NCBI GenBank assembly: GCA_023390115.1
Contig: JAEWDM010000010.1
Span: 8,889-72,888 of the forward strand
Origin: Bacillota bacterium
Lineage (GTDB): Bacteria > Bacillota > Clostridia > Acetivibrionales > DSM-27016
DNA length: 64,000 nt
Reading direction: 5' to 3'
Shown here: positions 35,520 through 43,173 of the stretch, one piece after another
Numbering within the stretch: position 1 is the first letter of the stretch
Layout: each line of letters begins with the position of its first letter
Position numbers and translations under genes: made by a program
The notes under the pieces: model-generated
What the model was told of the DNA's origin: nothing
Databases searched by the model: none
The model's input: the letters and a program-made list of their open reading frames with translations, nothing else

Positions 35520-36929
35520 TTAATGTGGCTTGTGAGGAAGCCTTACTGTAAATTCGGATCCTACCCCTGCTTCACTTTTTACCTCTATGCTTCCTCTGTG
35601 TGCTTCAGCAATTGCCTTGGCTATGCTCAGGCCTATCCCTGAGCCTCCGGTAGCTCTGTTTCTTGACTTATCGGCACGGTAAAAGCGTTCAAAAATATAA
35701 GGCAAATCTTCCTCGCGTATTCCTGCCCCATTATCCTTCACCGTAATTTTAACATCATCCTCATCCCTGCACAGGTGTATCTCAACGCTTCCTCCCTCGG
35801 GGGTATACTTCAATGCATTTGACATCAGGTTTATTATAAGCTGGCTTATTTTGTCCCTGTCTGCAAAGATAATCTCACCTTTTCCATATGAAGCAATGGC
35901 TATATTCTTACTGAAAAACTCGCTTTCAAAATTTTTAAGCATATGTGCTATAAGCAGGTATACATCAAACTCAGTCTTATTAAGCACCATTCCTTCGCTT
36001 TCATATCTTGCCAGCCTTTCCAGATCGTCAACAAGCCTGCCTATTCTGACCGCTTCCTCATGACAGCTTTTCAATCTTTCGGTGTCAGGATGCCATATCC
36101 CGTCGATCATCGCCTCCATGTGGCTCTGGAGGGTTGCAATTGGTGTACGCAGCTCGTGAGCTACATCGGCAGTAAGACGCTTTCTCAATAATTCCTGCTT
36201 TTCCAGGGTATCCGCAAGGTCTTTTATTGCGGTAATAAGCTGTGAAATTTCCTTTGTAGTTGAGCCCTCTGCCGATATTTCCGCGACGGATCCGTCCCCA
36301 AAATGCCCTTTAGAAATCATCCTTGCAGTATCAATTACTCTTATAATAGGCTTGCTGAGCCTGCGGGCCATCACCCAGCCTATTACAAGCGCAAAAACCA
36401 GTGAAAATATTCCAACATAAATAAGAAGCTTATTAAGAGTGCTTATGAACGCAAGATCATTGTCATTGTAGTAGTATGGCCCATAATAGCCTATTTCGAC
36501 CTTGCCTACTCCGGCATCTTTTGAAAAAACAGGATAGGTTTTTGTCGTATAATTGCCTTCCCAGCCGGGATACCTGCTAAGCATGTTATGTGCCATGTGG
36601 TCCAGCATCTGACGGCACCATCCGCTGTTATGAACTGCCGCGTCCCATATTACCGTTCCGTCCGATGCTGTCACCTTTATTATCATACCGCGTTCAAGCG
36701 CACTGACCCCTATATTTTCAATGATACCGGCGTCCCATGTTCCGCTGCTCCTATACTGCTGTACAAGCAGAGAGACTATTTCGTTGTTCTCCCTCTCCTG
36801 CTTCTGTATAACATAGGCCGTAAAGTGCCTTTCCAGAAAAAAATTGGTAAGGTAGCTGAGAAGGGCCACACACGCAATGGCGACAAGCACATAAGATACC
36901 GAAAGCTTGCTTCTTAGGCTGAATTTCAT
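35520..36929 (-). CDS. Sensor histidine kinase
   Basis: A 469-residue membrane kinase: TM1 (about 8-30), an extracytoplasmic sensor region, TM2 (about 165-185), HAMP, HisKA with the phospho-accepting His in DVAHELRTPIATL, and an HATPase domain (N box NLMSNALKYTPEG, G boxes DNGAGIREED and GGSGIGLSIAKA). The sensor region contains HNSGWCRQMLDHMAHNM, a His/Met/Cys cluster that could bind a soft metal such as copper. It starts two bases after the response-regulator gene. Metal sensing is an inference from that cluster and the copper-type genes upstream. Confidence 0.92.
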   Translation of the reverse strand: MKFSLRSKLSVSYVLVAIACVALLSYLTNFFLERHFTAYVIQKQERENNEIVSLLVQQYRSSGTWDAGIIENIGVSALERGMIIKVTASDGTVIWDAAVHNSGWCRQMLDHMAHNMLSRYPGWEGNYTTKTYPVFSKDAGVGKVEIGYYGPYYYNDNDLAFISTLNKLLIYVGIFSLVFALVIGWVMARRLSKPIIRVIDTARMISKGHFGDGSVAEISAEGSTTKEISQLITAIKDLADTLEKQELLRKRLTADVAHELRTPIATLQSHMEAMIDGIWHPDTERLKSCHEEAVRIGRLVDDLERLARYESEGMVLNKTEFDVYLLIAHMLKNFESEFFSKNIAIASYGKGEIIFADRDKISQLIINLMSNALKYTPEGGSVEIHLCRDEDDVKITVKDNGAGIREEDLPYIFERFYRADKSRNRATGGSGIGLSIAKAIAEAHRGSIEVKSEAGVGSEFTVRLPHKPH

Positions 36930-36931
36930 AG

Positions 36932-37630
36932 CTATCCACCGCCAAACTTATAGCCCACTCCATGAACCGTCAATATATATACCGGCGCTTTTGAGTCAGT
37001 CTCAATTTTTTGCCGTATATTTTTTATATGAGTGTCTATTGTTCTGTCATAGCCGTCATAGTCTTGCCCCAACACCATGTCAACCAGCTCTTCCCTTGTA
37101 AATGTTTTTGAAGGATACCTTATCATTGTCATAAGGAGTCTGTATTCGTTGGGAGTGAGATTTATAACATGCCCTCTCTTTTTGACCTCGTATCTTGCCG
37201 TATCTATTACAAGATCCTCTCCAAAGGATATTATATTGGAAAGATGCACCGTTTCGTCCCCAACCCTTCTTAAATGTGCCGCTACCCTTGCCACCAGCTG
37301 TTTTGGGCTGAACGGCTTTGTGACGTAATCATCCGCGCCTATATCCAGTCCCCTTAAAATATCCTCCTCCTCTATTTTTGCGGTAAGCATAATTATTGGA
37401 ACTCTTGATTTTCCACGCAATATTTTGCAGACCTCTTCTCCCGGCATGTCAGGAAGCATCAAATCCAATATGACCAGAGACGGAGCATGCTTTTCAAATG
37501 CCAAAAGAGCTTCATGTCCGCTAAACGCAGTGCTTACAAGGTAATGAGCATTTTCAAGATAGGACTTTACTACCTGAACTATTTTTTGCTCGTCATCGAC
37601 GACGAGTATCCTTTTAGTATTCTTATTCAT
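36932..37630 (-). CDS. OmpR-family response regulator
   Basis: A 232-residue regulator: a receiver domain with VVDDEQK, the phosphorylated Asp in VILDLMLPDMPGE and the conserved MLTAK, then a winged-helix DNA-binding domain (NEYRLLMTMIRYP, DTHIKNIRQKIE, VHGVGYKFG). It partners the adjacent kinase. The likely targets are nearby genes such as copZ and the HMA-TauE fusion, but no operator was identified. Confidence 0.94.
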   Translation of the reverse strand: MNKNTKRILVVDDEQKIVQVVKSYLENAHYLVSTAFSGHEALLAFEKHAPSLVILDLMLPDMPGEEVCKILRGKSRVPIIMLTAKIEEEDILRGLDIGADDYVTKPFSPKQLVARVAAHLRRVGDETVHLSNIISFGEDLVIDTARYEVKKRGHVINLTPNEYRLLMTMIRYPSKTFTREELVDMVLGQDYDGYDRTIDTHIKNIRQKIETDSKAPVYILTVHGVGYKFGGG

Positions 37631-37681
37631 TTTCTCTCCTATAATAAGCCCATCGCTGTGAAAAAAGAGAAATGCTGCTAT

Positions 37682-37894
37682 TTACACTACGTCGTAGCCC
37701 TGATCTTCAATAGCTTTTTTAATGCTGTCCAGGCTCACGTCATCCGGATCGTATTCTACCGTAACCTTTTTGCTTTTCAGATCGACACTGGTGCCGTTAA
37801 CGCCATAAAGAGCTCCTACCGCCTTCTTGACACTGCTTTCGCAATGACTGCAGGACATTCCCTCTACAAGTAAAACCGATATTTCCTTCTTCAT
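37682..37894 (-). CDS. CopZ-like heavy-metal-associated chaperone
   Basis: A 70-residue HMA domain with the metal-binding loop GMSCSHC (about residues 12-18), and the usual ferredoxin-like pattern ending DQGYDVV. Small free-standing HMA proteins carry Cu(I) in the cytoplasm between transporters and regulators. It lies between the fused HMA-TauE gene and the two-component system, all on the same strand with gaps of about 50-75 bases. Confidence 0.9.
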   Translation of the reverse strand: MKKEISVLLVEGMSCSHCESSVKKAVGALYGVNGTSVDLKSKKVTVEYDPDDVSLDSIKKAIEDQGYDVV

Positions 37895-37967
37895 AATATA
37901 ATACCTCTTTTTCTCTTATTTTATCTTTTACAAATTTTTATTTTCGATCTTTATTTTAATATACTCT

Positions 37968-39401
37968 CTATTTTGCACAGCAGCCGCCTTTCCGGGAAGG
38001 CAGCTCATTTATTTCTTCCTTAATTTTTAATGTATCCGTACTGCCAATATCCTCTATAACACTTATTGTACTGCTGATCATGCCCATCCAGCAGGTATAT
38101 CTTATAGTTCCCTCCTGCATTGGAGTAAATTCTATAATATTATCTCCCGGCACAAGCCTTTTCTCAATACCATATTCAGGAATAATAACAGGGTTATTAC
38201 AGCCATTCAGCCCTGCCTGTTCCGCCCTGATAGTCCACCTGACGGGAATGCCCTTCTGCACTATTATAGGCTCGTATGCACCCGACTTCAATTCAGAGGT
38301 CACCGTCTGTATGCTTCCCTGTACCTCTGCGACAGCCGTTTGGCCCGCTGGAGATGCAAAAGCCGCAAAATTTACTCCCGATAGGCTGAGCCCTCTGTCA
38401 ATCATTACAAGTCCCAGCATCAGCACCAAAGCCGCACTCACCTTCATCATCTTATGCGTAAACCTGCTGCTAAGCAATGAGCTTACGGCGCTAAAGCCAA
38501 GCATGAGCGGAATTGTCCCCAGGCTGAACAGAAACATTGATAAGGCCCCCGACAACGCACTTCCCGTACCTAAAGCATATATTTGCATTGACTGCAAGGG
38601 CCCGCAGGGCATTAATCCATTTAAGAGCCCTACATAAAACGGACCGCGCTTTCCTCCGCCCGCATAAATAATTTTGCCCAATGCCTTCGGCATTCTTGGA
38701 ATCAGTCTTCTCAGCCATGGAAATATGTTAAGCATATTAAGCCCCATGACAACCATCAGCACTCCCGACAAAATTGCAACCGTTCCCTTTGCAGCACCTG
38801 AAAAGCCTATTGCCGAACCAACCGCACCTGCAACGGCTCCTACCGCCGTATATGATACAACTCTGCCCGCATTATACATAATTCCGGGCCTTAGCCTTTC
38901 CATTTTCTTACCGGACACATCATCAGTTCTGTATCCCACGCTCTGCGAAAGGTTTATTCCCCCGCACATCGCTATACAGTGGAGAGATGTTAAAAGCCCC
39001 ATGACAAACAATATACCATACCCCATGGACTGGTCAATTTGAGGTATAAAATTAAAGCCTGCGGTATTCTTTATTATCACATATAAGGCAAGAATTATAA
39101 TAAATATACCCACTATCTGGTTAACAGGCATCTTGCCGGAATCCGGACGCTTGCCGCGTGTCTTTTCAGCAGTATTGCCTGCAGCTTTGTTTTGAACATT
39201 ATAACCCATATTTTCTATTGCTTCAATAATCTTTTCTATATTTATTTTTTGCGGATTATAAGTTACATACACATTTGAGCTGGCAAACATGGCGTTAACC
39301 TCAGTAATACCGTCAAGCCTTTTTAAATAATTTTCAATCCGTGCTTCACAGCCTGTACAAGTCATCCCTTTTATGTGCAGGACTCTGCGCATTAAATTCA
39401 T
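37968..39401 (-). CDS. HMA-TauE/SafE-cupredoxin fusion protein
   Basis: A 477-residue protein with three parts. Residues about 5-70 form an HMA domain (GMTCTGC). Residues about 95-355 form a polytopic TauE/SafE (UreH/DsbD-like) membrane domain with MGLLTSLHCIAMCGG and GLLNGLMPCGPLQSM. Residues about 365-460 are an exported cupredoxin-like domain with NGCNNPVIIPEYG and IRYTCWMGMIS as probable metal ligands; the tail ends CCAK. This fits copper trafficking across the membrane, possibly for supply or detoxification. Direction of transport is not shown. The start at 39401 follows GGAGGG. Confidence 0.88.
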   Translation of the reverse strand: MNLMRRVLHIKGMTCTGCEARIENYLKRLDGITEVNAMFASSNVYVTYNPQKINIEKIIEAIENMGYNVQNKAAGNTAEKTRGKRPDSGKMPVNQIVGIFIIILALYVIIKNTAGFNFIPQIDQSMGYGILFVMGLLTSLHCIAMCGGINLSQSVGYRTDDVSGKKMERLRPGIMYNAGRVVSYTAVGAVAGAVGSAIGFSGAAKGTVAILSGVLMVVMGLNMLNIFPWLRRLIPRMPKALGKIIYAGGGKRGPFYVGLLNGLMPCGPLQSMQIYALGTGSALSGALSMFLFSLGTIPLMLGFSAVSSLLSSRFTHKMMKVSAALVLMLGLVMIDRGLSLSGVNFAAFASPAGQTAVAEVQGSIQTVTSELKSGAYEPIIVQKGIPVRWTIRAEQAGLNGCNNPVIIPEYGIEKRLVPGDNIIEFTPMQEGTIRYTCWMGMISSTISVIEDIGSTDTLKIKEEINELPSRKGGCCAK

Positions 39402-39609
39402 ATTATTGATACCCTCCTGTCAGAAAAATAAACCTTTAAAGCAATAAAGTTTTATTCATACAGATTTTAGCGTATTAATATGTGGATTTTATGAAGATAA
39501 CAAAAAAGACTCCCATTAAAGCCTTTTTTCCTGAATATAATCTGGATTAAAACTTAATATGAACATATATGATTTTCTTGAATAGTATATACTGAACGGA
39601 GAGGTTGAC

Positions 39610-39942
39610 ATGTATTCTATTGAAATTGACACTAAGAACCGTATATTGAAGCTGCTGGAAGACGGAGCAGTAAAAAAGCAATATCCGGTAGCAGTCGGAA
39701 AGCCGTCCACACCAACACCTTTAGGGAGCTGGAGCATTATTATGAAGGGACTTTGGGGGGAACAGTTCGGAGGTCACTTCATGCAGCTCAGTATACCATG
39801 GGGCATATACGGAATTCACGGCACCGACAAGCCCTGGTCAATAGGACAGGAGGTATCCGGAGGGTGCGTGCGCATGTACAGCAGTGACGCTAAAGAGGTT
39901 TATGATACCATTTCTGTTGGAACTCCGGTAAAAATTTATTAG
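39610..39942 (+). CDS. Minimal L,D-transpeptidase (YkuD) domain protein
   Basis: At 110 residues this is little more than the catalytic YkuD domain: His70-Gly-Thr (GIHGTDKPWSIG) and the active-site Cys86 in SGGCVRM, with TPTPLGSW before it. Such enzymes form 3-3 crosslinks in peptidoglycan. There is no signal peptide or LysM domain, and the ATG behind GGAGAGGTTGAC leaves no room for one. How it reaches the wall is not clear; a role inside the mother cell during spore formation is one possibility. Confidence 0.85.
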   Translation: MYSIEIDTKNRILKLLEDGAVKKQYPVAVGKPSTPTPLGSWSIIMKGLWGEQFGGHFMQLSIPWGIYGIHGTDKPWSIGQEVSGGCVRMYSSDAKEVYDTISVGTPVKIY

Positions 39943-40253
39943 TACCCGTTAAGGTCAGGCTGCCCCTTTTATTTCCTCTTCCACAGTCAAAGCGTACTTC
40001 TTTTCATCGCGGTTAAATATAATTATTTTATATTTCCCGAATGCCCAGCCCAAGATAATACAGGCATCTTAAGACAAATTCTTATCAATTATTGCCCGGC
40101 ATTTAAAAATTTTCATATATTATTTTTTGTATTTAAAGGCACTGTTTAAAAGCTTTCATCATACAAAAATTTGTAATATATATACTTATGTTAAAATTCA
40201 ACAAATTTTTAACATATGCATAGTGTATAATTATTCCAGGTGGTGTTATTAAT
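39943..40253. other. Intergenic region with no supported gene
   Basis: About 310 AT-rich bases. I see only a weak minus-strand frame of 32 codons (39955-40053) without a ribosome binding site, and toward the right end TATAAT at 40226-40231, which may be the -10 box for the small gene at 40254. Confidence 0.5.
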
Positions 40254-40388
40254 ATGAGAAATGAATTGGAAAAATGCTGTGAAATAATATTAAAATTATT
40301 GGAGCAACTGGCACACGAAGGAAAAATAACTCAGGAGGAATATATAAAACACTCTATAGAAAAAACAAAATTCTTAAGAAGGCAGTAA
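40254..40388 (+). CDS. Small helical protein, tandem paralogue 1 (44 residues)
   Basis: ATG 40254 follows AGGTGGTG by eight bases. The product is short, charged and probably helical: LEKCCEIILKLLEQLA, then GKITQEEYIKHSIEK. It has a clear paralogue 170 bases downstream (shared LxxCCxxxLKLL, KIT+EE/DE, KHxxxKxKFL). The Cys-Cys pair is kept in both. I do not recognise a named family, so function is unknown. Confidence 0.6.
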   Translation: MRNELEKCCEIILKLLEQLAHEGKITQEEYIKHSIEKTKFLRRQ

Positions 40389-40557
40389 TTCAGCAAATGT
40401 GACAGCACAAGCAGCCCAGCTCCTTACGGCCATGCTTTTAAACCAAATTCTATTTAACATGGTTCTAATGGATTATAGCAAAATTCATTTGTTAGTGCAA
40501 ATGTACCATTTACGTATTTTCTCCTTAATGATAGTATATTATCAGGTGGTGATTAGC

Positions 40558-40683
40558 ACGGACAGTTTAAAAGATTGTTGCAAACTTATGCTAAAACTGC
40601 TCACTATATTACGTGACGAAAGTAAAATTACTAAAGATGAATTCGATAAACACGCAGAACTAAAGATAAAATTTTTAGAATAG
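40558..40683 (+). CDS. Small helical protein, tandem paralogue 2 (start codon unclear)
   Basis: The frame from 40558 to 40683 encodes DSLKDCCKLMLKLLTILR...KITKDEFDKHAELKIKFLE, a paralogue of the preceding small protein. The same AGGTGGTG ribosome site is present (40544-40551), but where the first copy has ATG this one has ACG (40558). GTG codons at 40546 and 40549 overlap the ribosome site. It may use a poor start or be a newly silenced copy. A frame extension back to 40399 is unlikely to be real. Confidence 0.5.
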   Translation, partial: TDSLKDCCKLMLKLLTILRDESKITKDEFDKHAELKIKFLE

Positions 40684-40722
40684 TCCCTGGATGGATTCAT
40701 CCGCAGGGGCTATTGTCTTTTT
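40681..40722 (+). terminator. Terminator after the small paralogue pair
   Basis: TAGTCCCTG (40681-40689) pairs with CAGGGGCTA (40704-40712), with inner GATG/CATC pairing, followed by TTGTCTTTTT. The hairpin begins at the stop codon. Confidence 0.8.
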
Positions 40723-40743
40723 CTGGCCCTCTTTTTTTAAATT

Positions 40744-41031
40744 TTAATTTTCAACAGGGATTATGATCCTTTCTCCCGCTTTTATATCGCTTGATTCCAT
40801 ATTGTTAAGCTGCTGTACCTTATATATGTAGCTTCTTATATCTCCCCTATTGTTGTATTTCAGCGCCAGCTCCCACAGGGTATCTCCCGGCTTCAGTGAC
40901 ACCGTACGGTACTCGGGAGCTTTGTAGCTGTAGGCTCTCCCTGCAAATATAAGCACAAGAAGTACCGCTGTTAATAAGCCCACGATAATAGCAAACCTTC
41001 CTTTATTTTTCAATACATATGTTTTTTTCAT
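40744..41031 (-). CDS. YneA-like LysM cell-division inhibitor
   Basis: A 95-residue protein with an N-terminal membrane segment (about 13-34) and one LysM domain (VSLKPGDTLWELALKYNN to GERIIIPVEN). Size, topology and divergent position next to lexA match Bacillus YneA, which delays division during the SOS response. The ATG at 41031 has GAGGAG upstream; a GTG three codons before it overlaps that site. LexA boxes lie in the shared intergenic region. Confidence 0.82.
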   Translation of the reverse strand: MKKTYVLKNKGRFAIIVGLLTAVLLVLIFAGRAYSYKAPEYRTVSLKPGDTLWELALKYNNRGDIRSYIYKVQQLNNMESSDIKAGERIIIPVEN

Positions 41032-41048
41032 TCTGACCACTCCTCACT

Positions 41049-41131
41049 GAACATTTGTTCTTCATAGAATAATTATATATCGAACGTACGTTCATTGTCA
41101 ATATTTTATATTTTTTTTCGAACACAAGTTT
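41049..41131. promoter_or_regulatory. Three LexA (SOS) boxes between yneA-like gene and lexA
   Basis: GAACATTTGTTC (41049-41060) and GAACGTACGTTC (41082-41093) are perfect GAAC-N4-GTTC boxes. GAACACAAGTTT (41120-41131) has one mismatch and touches the lexA -35 box. They can serve both divergent genes. Confidence 0.93.
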
Positions 41132-41157
41132 GATTTTTTCTTACAATATGCTATAAT
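41130..41157 (+). promoter_or_regulatory. Promoter of lexA
   Basis: TTGATT (41130-41135), a 16-base spacer and TATAAT (41152-41157). The third LexA box overlaps the -35 element, consistent with autorepression. Confidence 0.75.
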
Positions 41158-41188
41158 GTATTTATATATATTAGAGGAGGCTCAGCTT

Positions 41189-41827
41189 ATGCAAAAAAAG
41201 CTTACTGAAAAACAGCAAAAAATCCTTGACTTTGTGAATAGTGAAGTTGAAGAAAAGGGTTATCCTCCTTCTGTTCGTGAAATATGCCGCGCAGTTGGTT
41301 TTAAATCGACGTCAACTGTGCACGGATATTTGGAGAAGCTTGAAAAGGAGGGCCTGATACGTAAGGACCCTACAAAGCCCAGGGCACTTAAGGTAGTCAA
41401 TCCTCATGGACACAGTCCCAAAAGAGAAAACGGGTATTATTCAATGAAAGAGCTGCAGGATGTACCGATTGTAGGCAAGGTTACCGCAGGGCAGCCTATT
41501 CTTGCAGTGGAAAACATTGAAGACACCTTCCCCCTCCCCGTAGACTTTGTCCAGAATTCATCGGCATTTATGCTTAAGGTTCAGGGGGACAGCATGATTG
41601 ACGCGGGAATACTTGATAAGGACCTTGTACTTGTAAAGCAGCAGTCCACTGCAAATAACGGAGATATTGTAGTTGCACTCATAGGCGATGAGGCTACTGT
41701 TAAGACCTTTTACAAGGAAAGAGATCATGTAAGGCTTCAGCCTCAGAATCAATTTTTAGATCCAATCATAGTTAAAAATGATTTATCTATTCTCGGAAAG
41801 GTAATAGGCGTATTCAGAAAGCTATAA
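41189..41827 (+). CDS. lexA: SOS repressor LexA
   Basis: A 212-residue repressor with an N-terminal winged helix (YPPSVREICRAVGFKSTSTV) and a C-terminal S24 peptidase domain. The self-cleavage site is Ala100-Gly101 (KVTAGQP), the nucleophile Ser135 (GDSMID) and the general base Lys172 (ATVKTF). The ATG at 41189 follows GAGGAGG; the frame extends upstream but without a site. RecA-stimulated cleavage should release lexA and the YneA-like gene. Confidence 0.96.
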   Translation: MQKKLTEKQQKILDFVNSEVEEKGYPPSVREICRAVGFKSTSTVHGYLEKLEKEGLIRKDPTKPRALKVVNPHGHSPKRENGYYSMKELQDVPIVGKVTAGQPILAVENIEDTFPLPVDFVQNSSAFMLKVQGDSMIDAGILDKDLVLVKQQSTANNGDIVVALIGDEATVKTFYKERDHVRLQPQNQFLDPIIVKNDLSILGKVIGVFRKL

Positions 41828-41867
41828 AATAAAGGGGCCCTTCCTCTAAAGGGCCCCTTTATTTTAT
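41824..41867. terminator. Bidirectional terminator between lexA and hfq
   Basis: A perfect 19-bp inverted repeat (ATAAAATAAAGGGGCCCTT and its complement, loop 41843-41848) overlaps the lexA stop and sits just past the convergent hfq stop. Both strands carry a T-rich tail. Confidence 0.9.
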
Positions 41868-41873
41868 GTATAC

Positions 41874-42113
41874 TTATTCCTTGTTTTCATTAAATATAAG
41901 ATTTACAGCTTTTATCGGGCTTATTGTAGATATTGCATGCTTATATACCAACTGCTGCCTCCCGTCAGTATCAAGCACCACTGTAAAGTTGTCAAATCCC
42001 TTTACCATGCCTTTTAACTGGAAGCCGTTGGTAAGATAAATGGTTACGGCTATATGTTCCTTTCGGACCTGATTTAAAAAAACGTCCTGCAAATTAATGT
42101 TGTTTTTAACCAC
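41874..42113 (-). CDS. hfq: RNA chaperone Hfq
   Basis: A 79-residue Sm-like protein: NLQDVFLNQVRKEHIAVTIYL (Sm1, including the proximal-face Gln), GFQLKGMVKGFDNFTVVLD and YKHAISTISP (Sm2). It forms hexamers that bind small RNAs and mRNAs. Starts at GTG 42113 behind GGAGGATTTTTT. It follows miaA, the same neighbour as in many bacteria. Confidence 0.96.
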   Translation of the reverse strand: MVKNNINLQDVFLNQVRKEHIAVTIYLTNGFQLKGMVKGFDNFTVVLDTDGRQQLVYKHAISTISPIKAVNLIFNENKE

Positions 42114-42192
42114 AAAAAATCCTCCTCTATCTCGTCTTTTATCTATAAGTAAAGTTAGCCCTTATAAAACTAATCGGAACCCCACTCATATT

Positions 42193-43134
42193 CTACAAGA
42201 AAATTCCATATAATGCAATATGATATTTTATATTTTTTACTATTTCATATATGCTTTTATGTCTACCCACATCTATCCAATGCACATTTTCCAGCCTTTT
42301 AAACCATGTCATCTGTCTTTTGGCATAATTTTTGGTACCCTTTTTTATTGCATAAACAGCCTCCTCAAAGGAAATTTCCTCTTTAATATATGATAATATT
42401 TCCTTATATCCTATGGCCTGCATTGCTATTGTACTTTTATCATATCCAAGGTCAATAAGCCTTTTTACCTCCTCTACAAGCCCCTCCCTAATCATTATGT
42501 CAACTCTTTTGTCAATCCTTTCATAGAGCTCTTGCCTGTCCGGCATGAGCCCTATTATAATAAACCTGTAATCAGGAGGTATGCTCCTGGAAATATCCTT
42601 ATGATGAGAAATAGTTTCTTTAGTATGCTCATATACCTCAATAGCCCGTATAACCCTTTTTACATTATTGGGATGAATTTCTTTAGCCGCCTCGGGATCA
42701 ATTTTCTTCAGCTTTTCATGCAAAAACATATTTCCCTCAGTCTCAGCTTCCCGGTTTAGCCTTTCTCTCAGCTCCCAATCTGTAACTGTCTCGGAGAAAT
42801 TCAGATTATATGCCAGTGAGTTTATATAAAGCCCCGTGCCTCCCGCAACAATAGGCTTTTTACCCTTTTTAAGCACCTCCCTTATATATCTGAGCGCAAG
42901 CTCCTTATATGCGGCAACACTGAATGGCTCATCGGGAAATATTTCATCTATCAGATAATGCTTTATGCCTCCCATTTCCTCTATGGATGGCTTTGCAGTG
43001 CCTATATCCATATACTTATATATTTGCATTGAGTCTGCGGAAATAACCTCTCCGCCTATATCCTTTGCCAGCTCAACAGCAAGCCTTGTCTTTCCGGATG
43101 CTGTCGGTCCTGCAATGATTATTACAGAGTCCAC
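42193..43134 (-). CDS. miaA: tRNA dimethylallyltransferase
   Basis: A 313-residue enzyme that adds dimethylallyl to A37 of tRNAs reading UNN codons. The P-loop is AGPTASGKTRLAVELA; other landmarks are ISADSMQIYKYMDIGTAKP, AGGTGLYINSL and AMQAIGYKEI. The start is GTG 43134. MiaB, encoded nearby, adds the methylthio group to the same base, so both halves of the ms2i6A pathway are present. Confidence 0.96.
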   Translation of the reverse strand: MDSVIIIAGPTASGKTRLAVELAKDIGGEVISADSMQIYKYMDIGTAKPSIEEMGGIKHYLIDEIFPDEPFSVAAYKELALRYIREVLKKGKKPIVAGGTGLYINSLAYNLNFSETVTDWELRERLNREAETEGNMFLHEKLKKIDPEAAKEIHPNNVKRVIRAIEVYEHTKETISHHKDISRSIPPDYRFIIIGLMPDRQELYERIDKRVDIMIREGLVEEVKRLIDLGYDKSTIAMQAIGYKEILSYIKEEISFEEAVYAIKKGTKNYAKRQMTWFKRLENVHWIDVGRHKSIYEIVKNIKYHIALYGIFL

Positions 43135-43173
43135 CCCTATACCCCCAAAATTTATAGCTAGTGATTATAGCGT

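Noticed and set aside
39955..40053. A 32-codon minus-strand frame with protein-like composition (GWAFGKYKIIIFNRDEKKY)
   Set aside because: No ribosome binding site, no ATG and no matching upstream part; at most a relic of a lost gene.
40399..40557. N-terminal extension of the second small paralogue to a 94-residue protein
   Set aside because: The extension has no ribosome site and crosses the shared AGGTGGTG site; similarity to the first paralogue begins only after it.
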